NCBI RefSeq assembly: GCF_002943565.1
Contig: NZ_PJCH01000005.1
Location: forward strand, 496,001-560,000
DNA from: Hyphococcus luteus
GTDB taxonomy: Bacteria; Pseudomonadota; Alphaproteobacteria; Caulobacterales; Parvularculaceae
DNA length: 64,000 nt
Direction of reading: 5' to 3'
A program made the translations under genes and the position numbers. Positions 60,379 through 64,000 of the stretch are shown here, in pieces (the first letter of the stretch is position 1; every line of letters starts with the position of its first letter). A model generated the notes under the pieces. That model was not told the DNA's origin, made no database searches, and saw only the letters and a list, made by a program, of their open reading frames with translations.

Positions 60379-60398
60379 ATTGCCGAAAGATCAGGACA

Positions 60399-62978
60399 AT
60401 GTCCCGCTACAATCCGAAAGAAGCCGAGCCGAAATGGCAAAAGCGCTGGACCGAAGCCAAAGCCTTCGAGACCAGCGCCGACAAGACCAAGCCGAAATAC
60501 TACGTCCTCGAGATGTTCCCCTATCCGTCGGGGCGCATCCATATCGGCCATGTGCGCAATTACGCCATGGGCGACGTCATCGCGCGTTACAAAAAGGCCT
60601 GCGGCTATAACGTCCTGCATCCCATGGGCTGGGACGCCTTCGGCATGCCGGCGGAAAACGCGGCGATGCAGACCGGCTCGCATCCGGCGAAATGGACCTA
60701 CGGCAATATCGACATCATGCGCGGGCAGCTCAAACAGATGGGCCTTTCCATCGACTGGTCGCGCGAATTCGCCACCTGCGATCCTGACTATTACGAGCAC
60801 CAGCAACGCATGTTCCTGGAGTTCTGGAAGGCGGGGCTCGCCTATCGCAAGGAAAGCCTCGTCAACTGGGACCCGGTGGACCAGACCGTCCTCGCCAACG
60901 AGCAAGTGATCGACGGCAAGGGCTGGCGCTCCGGCGCGCCCGTGGAGCGGCGCAAGCTGTCGCAATGGTTTTTAAAGATCACCGACTACGCCGAAGACCT
61001 TCTGGCGGCGCTCGATGACGGGCGGCTTTCCGGTTGGCCGGACAATGTCCGCCTGATGCAGAAAAACTGGATCGGCAAGTCAAAAGGCTTGCAGATGAAG
61101 TTCCGTTTTGCAGACGGAACGATGGCGCCGAAAGGCTTCGAAGACGGGATCGAGGTGTTCACCACCCGGCCGGACACGCTTTACGGCGCGAGTTTCATCG
61201 CGATCTCGCCGGACCATCCGCTGGCCGTCGAGCTGGCGCAAAACGACAAGGGTCTTCAGGCCTTCATCGCCGAATGCCAGAGCGCCGGGACCTCCGAAGA
61301 GGCCATCGAGAAAGCCGAAAAGCGCGGTTACAAGACCGCGCTCGAAACCGGCCACCCGTTCGACGACCGGCGCCTGCCGGTCTATGTCGCGAATTTCGTT
61401 TTGATGGGCTACGGCACAGGCGCGATCTTCGGCTGTCCGGCGCATGATCAGCGCGACTATGATTTCGCGACCAAATACGATCTGGCGATCCCGCCGGTGG
61501 TGCTGCCTGAAGGCGAGGACGCGGCAAGCTACGCGCTGGAGGGCGAGCCCTATATCGGGCCGGGAACAATCTTCAATTCCGATTTCCTGAACGGCCTTTC
61601 GGTGGAACACGCCATCGCCGCCGCGATCAAGAAGATCGAGGAGATAGGGCTCGGCAAGGGCGTCACGCAATTCCGCCTCAGAGACTGGGGCGTCTCGCGC
61701 CAGCGCTATTGGGGCTGTCCGATCCCGGCGATCCATTGCGAGAAATGCGGCGTCGTCCCGGTTCCAGAAAAAGACCTGCCGGTAAAGCTGCCCGATGAGG
61801 CCGACTTCTCCGAACCCGGCAACCCGCTCGACCGCCACCCGACCTGGAAGCATGCAGACTGCCCGCAATGCGGCGGCAAGGGACGGCGCGAGACCGACAC
61901 TTTCGACACCTTCGTCGATAGCTCATGGTATTTCGCGCGCTTCGCCTCGCAGCCGGAAGACAAGCCGGTCGAAAAGCAAGTCGCCGACTATTGGCTGCCC
62001 GTGGATCAATATATCGGCGGCATCGAGCACGCCATTTTGCACCTTCTTTATGCGCGGTTTTTCACCCGCGCCATGAAGAAAGTCGGACATTTGTCCGTAG
62101 ACGAACCCTTCGCGAATTTGTTCACGCAAGGGATGGTGGTGCATGCGACTTATCGCGATCCCGAGACCGGCGAATGGCTGCTGCCGGAAGAGGTGGTCAT
62201 TGAAAAAGACAGCGCGAAACGCGCCGACAACGGCAAGCCGATCAAAATCGGCCCCATCGAAAAGATGTCGAAGTCGAAAAAGAACGTCGTGTCGCCCGAA
62301 GAGATCGCGAAGACTTACGGCGCGGATGCCGCGCGCTGGTTCATGCTTTCCGACTCGCCACCCGAGCGCGATGTCGAATGGACCGATAGCGGCGTCGAAG
62401 GCGCGTGGAAACTGATCAACCGCATCTGGGACGCCGTGCAGGCCGCGCCCGGCGCCTTGAAAACTGTCGACCTGTCGAAACCGGAAGCAAACGACGCCGA
62501 CAAATCTTTAAGGCAGGCCACCCACGCCGCCATCGCCGGCGTCACCGACGACATCGACCATTTCCGCTTCAACAAGGCGATCGCGCGCATCTATGAATTC
62601 CTGAACGCGCTGAAAAAAGAGAATGGCGCGTCAGACTGGGCCCGCGCCGAAGCCCTGTCGGCGCTGGCGCGCCTGATTGCGCCCTTCACCCCGCATCTCG
62701 CCGAAGAGAGCTGGGAGACCCTCGGCGGGGAGGGGCTTGTCTGCGACGCGCCCTGGCCGAAGGCCGATCCCGCACTCCTCGCGAAAGACGAAGTCGTCCT
62801 CGGCCTGCAGGTCAACGGCAAGCGCCGCGGTGAATTGACGGTCGCGGCGGACGCCGACAAGGAGACTGTGGAACAAGCGGCCTTGTCCGATGAGGCCGTA
62901 AAGCGGCATATTGAGGGCAAGACCGTCCGCAAGGTCGTGGTCGTGCCCGGGCGGATCGTGAATATCGTCGCCAATTGA
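60399..62978 (+). CDS. leuS: Leucyl-tRNA synthetase
   Basis: An 859-residue class Ia synthetase. HIGH-type motif [25 protein letters not shown] in [20 protein letters not shown], the editing (CP1) domain with [16 protein letters not shown] and [20 protein letters not shown], and zinc-like Cys pairs ([15 protein letters not shown]) are present. The length and order are normal. A tRNA-Leu substrate gene is in the same window. Confidence 0.97.
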   Translation: MSRYNPKEAEPKWQKRWTEAKAFETSADKTKPKYYVLEMFPYPSGRIHIGHVRNYAMGDVIARYKKACGYNVLHPMGWDAFGMPAENAAMQTGSHPAKWTYGNIDIMRGQLKQMGLSIDWSREFATCDPDYYEHQQRMFLEFWKAGLAYRKESLVNWDPVDQTVLANEQVIDGKGWRSGAPVERRKLSQWFLKITDYAEDLLAALDDGRLSGWPDNVRLMQKNWIGKSKGLQMKFRFADGTMAPKGFEDGIEVFTTRPDTLYGASFIAISPDHPLAVELAQNDKGLQAFIAECQSAGTSEEAIEKAEKRGYKTALETGHPFDDRRLPVYVANFVLMGYGTGAIFGCPAHDQRDYDFATKYDLAIPPVVLPEGEDAASYALEGEPYIGPGTIFNSDFLNGLSVEHAIAAAIKKIEEIGLGKGVTQFRLRDWGVSRQRYWGCPIPAIHCEKCGVVPVPEKDLPVKLPDEADFSEPGNPLDRHPTWKHADCPQCGGKGRRETDTFDTFVDSSWYFARFASQPEDKPVEKQVADYWLPVDQYIGGIEHAILHLLYARFFTRAMKKVGHLSVDEPFANLFTQGMVVHATYRDPETGEWLLPEEVVIEKDSAKRADNGKPIKIGPIEKMSKSKKNVVSPEEIAKTYGADAARWFMLSDSPPERDVEWTDSGVEGAWKLINRIWDAVQAAPGALKTVDLSKPEANDADKSLRQATHAAIAGVTDDIDHFRFNKAIARIYEFLNALKKENGASDWARAEALSALARLIAPFTPHLAEESWETLGGEGLVCDAPWPKADPALLAKDEVVLGLQVNGKRRGELTVAADADKETVEQAALSDEAVKRHIEGKTVRKVVVVPGRIVNIVAN

Positions 62979-63000
62979 GCGGAAAGAAAAGCGTAGGCAG

Positions 63001-63651
63001 ATGAAGCGAACAGCCATCCTCGTCGCGATAACCGCAAGCGCGCTCCTTCTTTCCGGCTGCGGCTTCCGTCCGCTCTATGCGACGGCCGAAGGCGAAACGC
63101 CGGTGAGCCGTCTCGTCGCCGTCAGGACCGTCGCCGCGCCGGACATTGTCGCGCCCTATATCGTCGAAGCCCTTCATGGCCGCATGGGCGCTGTCGGCGA
63201 CGAGACGCCGCGTTACGATCTTTACGTCGAAGCCAATGAACAAGCCCAGCGCCTCGCCGTGCAGATCGACGCCACTGTGACCCGTTACAACTACCGCCTG
63301 TCGGCGCGTTACAGGGTTGTCGACAGCGTCACGGGCGAACGCTTCGAAGGATCGGCCCGCGCCGTCACCTCCTACAACATCGTCAGCTCGCAATATTCGA
63401 CCCTGTTCGCCGAACGGACCGCAATCGAAAAAGCCGCGCGCCTCCTTGCCGAAGAAATCGAACGCGATCTCCTGATCCAGTTCGACCAGACGCCGGAAGA
63501 ACGGGCGAAATCCAAAGGCCGCGATTACGAAACCGATCTCGATCCGTCAGAAATTCTGAACGAACCGCGGCGCGGCGAAACCGTCGAACCGATTGTCGGC
63601 GACGACGGCTTCGACGGGCCCATCGTCATTGAAAACAAAGAAGACGAATAA
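63001..63651 (+). CDS. lptE: LPS-assembly lipoprotein LptE
   Basis: A 216-residue lipoprotein with lipobox LLLSGCGF followed by RPLYATAEG, the LptE/RlpB start, then a mixed alpha-beta domain (RYNYRLSARYRVVDSVTGER, FEGSARAVTSYNIVSSQYS). It plugs the LptD barrel that inserts lipopolysaccharide. It sits between leuS and holA, which is the standard order. Confidence 0.92.
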   Translation: MKRTAILVAITASALLLSGCGFRPLYATAEGETPVSRLVAVRTVAAPDIVAPYIVEALHGRMGAVGDETPRYDLYVEANEQAQRLAVQIDATVTRYNYRLSARYRVVDSVTGERFEGSARAVTSYNIVSSQYSTLFAERTAIEKAARLLAEEIERDLLIQFDQTPEERAKSKGRDYETDLDPSEILNEPRRGETVEPIVGDDGFDGPIVIENKEDE

Positions 63652-63654
63652 GCC

Positions 63655-64000
63655 ATGGTCGCGCTTAAGGGCCGCGCCATCAAAAGTTTCCTCGCCGCGC
63701 GGGACAAAGACATCGCCGCCGTCCTGATTTACGGGCCGGATTCGGGGCTGGCGCGCGAACGCGCGCTGCACCTCGCCGGGCGCGTCGTCGAGGACCTCAA
63801 AGACCCGTTCAACGCGCTGGAGCTTTCCGACGCGGATCTGAAAGACGAACCCGGGCGTCTCGCGGATGAGATTACCGCGCTCTCCTTCGCCGGCGGCGAG
63901 CGCGCGATCCGTTTGCGCACGAGCGGGGAAGCCGCGGTGAAGGCCGTGCAGACGTTGCTCGAGGGGCTCGACAGCGGGCATCTGAAACCGAACGGCGTCG
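63655..64000 (+). CDS. holA: DNA polymerase III delta subunit, N-terminal part (partial)
   Basis: The first 115 codons: MVALKGRAIKSFLAARDKDI, AAVLIYGPDSGLARERALHL and LADEITALSFAGGERAIRLR match the clamp-loader delta subunit (GPDxGL and the FxGGxRxIxL block). The rest is beyond the window. It starts four bases after the lptE stop. Confidence 0.93.
   Translation, partial: MVALKGRAIKSFLAARDKDIAAVLIYGPDSGLARERALHLAGRVVEDLKDPFNALELSDADLKDEPGRLADEITALSFAGGERAIRLRTSGEAAVKAVQTLLEGLDSGHLKPNGV

Overview
The window is a gene-dense, roughly 60-65 % G+C stretch of an alphaproteobacterial chromosome. Several gene neighbourhoods are typical of that class: secB-fxsA next to dnaQ and tim44-mltA-smr; DUF3576 lipoprotein-leuS-lptE-holA; hisB/hisH/hisA/hisF/hisE beside hslV-hslU; ffs upstream of dnaX-ybaB-recR; and a CckA hybrid kinase together with a perfect TTAA-N7-TTAA (CtrA-type) box. 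A VPLPA-CTERM protein and an M2 (ACE-like) peptidase point to an aquatic Caulobacterales/Parvularculales-like organism, but the genus cannot be fixed from sequence alone. I found no insertion sequence, prophage or CRISPR array.

Layout. 1-4.3 kb: end of dapD, a cupin, dapE, then truA-fmt-def on the minus strand. 4.4-7.8 kb: two convergent RmuC-family genes, one canonical and one divergent with an altered active-site motif. 7.9-13.4 kb: a GT87-like membrane protein, then recR / an AT-rich HEPN-like gene / ybaB / dnaX, an XRE regulator with its membrane partner, and the SRP RNA. 13.5-17.6 kb: a small membrane protein, nudC, pheA, and a membrane cytochrome c followed, after an A9 tract and in the -1 frame, by a di-heme peroxidase. 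17.6-21.7 kb: ybjQ, a two-gene unit headed by a large proteasome-like (Ntn) protein, a 45-residue membrane protein and selO. 21.7-28.8 kb: threonine deaminase, an NfeD-slipin operon, a TusA-like protein, and a Sel1/peptidoglycan-binding and beta-helix pair. 28.9-33.3 kb: yjdM, tRNA-Leu(CAA), exoD, dsbB, coq7 and an M2 peptidase.

33.3-44.1 kb: the his genes, interrupted by a CYTH-CHAD gene, a pair of paralogous Cys-rich secreted peptides, an EF-hand protein and a small membrane protein; then hslV and hslU separated by a VPLPA-CTERM gene. 44.4-50.8 kb: a membrane protein with a prephenate-dehydratase-like domain behind the CtrA box, then smr, mltA, tim44, fxsA, secB and dnaQ. 50.8-58.1 kb: cckA, a patatin-like hydrolase, DUF302, an ArsC-like protein, an OmpR-type regulator, yggS, a thiE-like gene and a VOC lipoprotein. 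58.2-64 kb: porin, DUF3576, leuS, lptE and the start of holA.

The most interesting signals are two A9 tracts, each of which changes the protein product if one A is added or a -1 shift occurs: one would make a short gamma form of DnaX, the other would fuse cytochrome c to the peroxidase. Next are the Ntn-like two-gene unit, the HEPN-like gene inside the recR operon, the degenerate RmuC paralogue, and the CtrA-boxed membrane protein with a PheA-like domain. All functional statements rest on motif recognition by eye; no database search was run.
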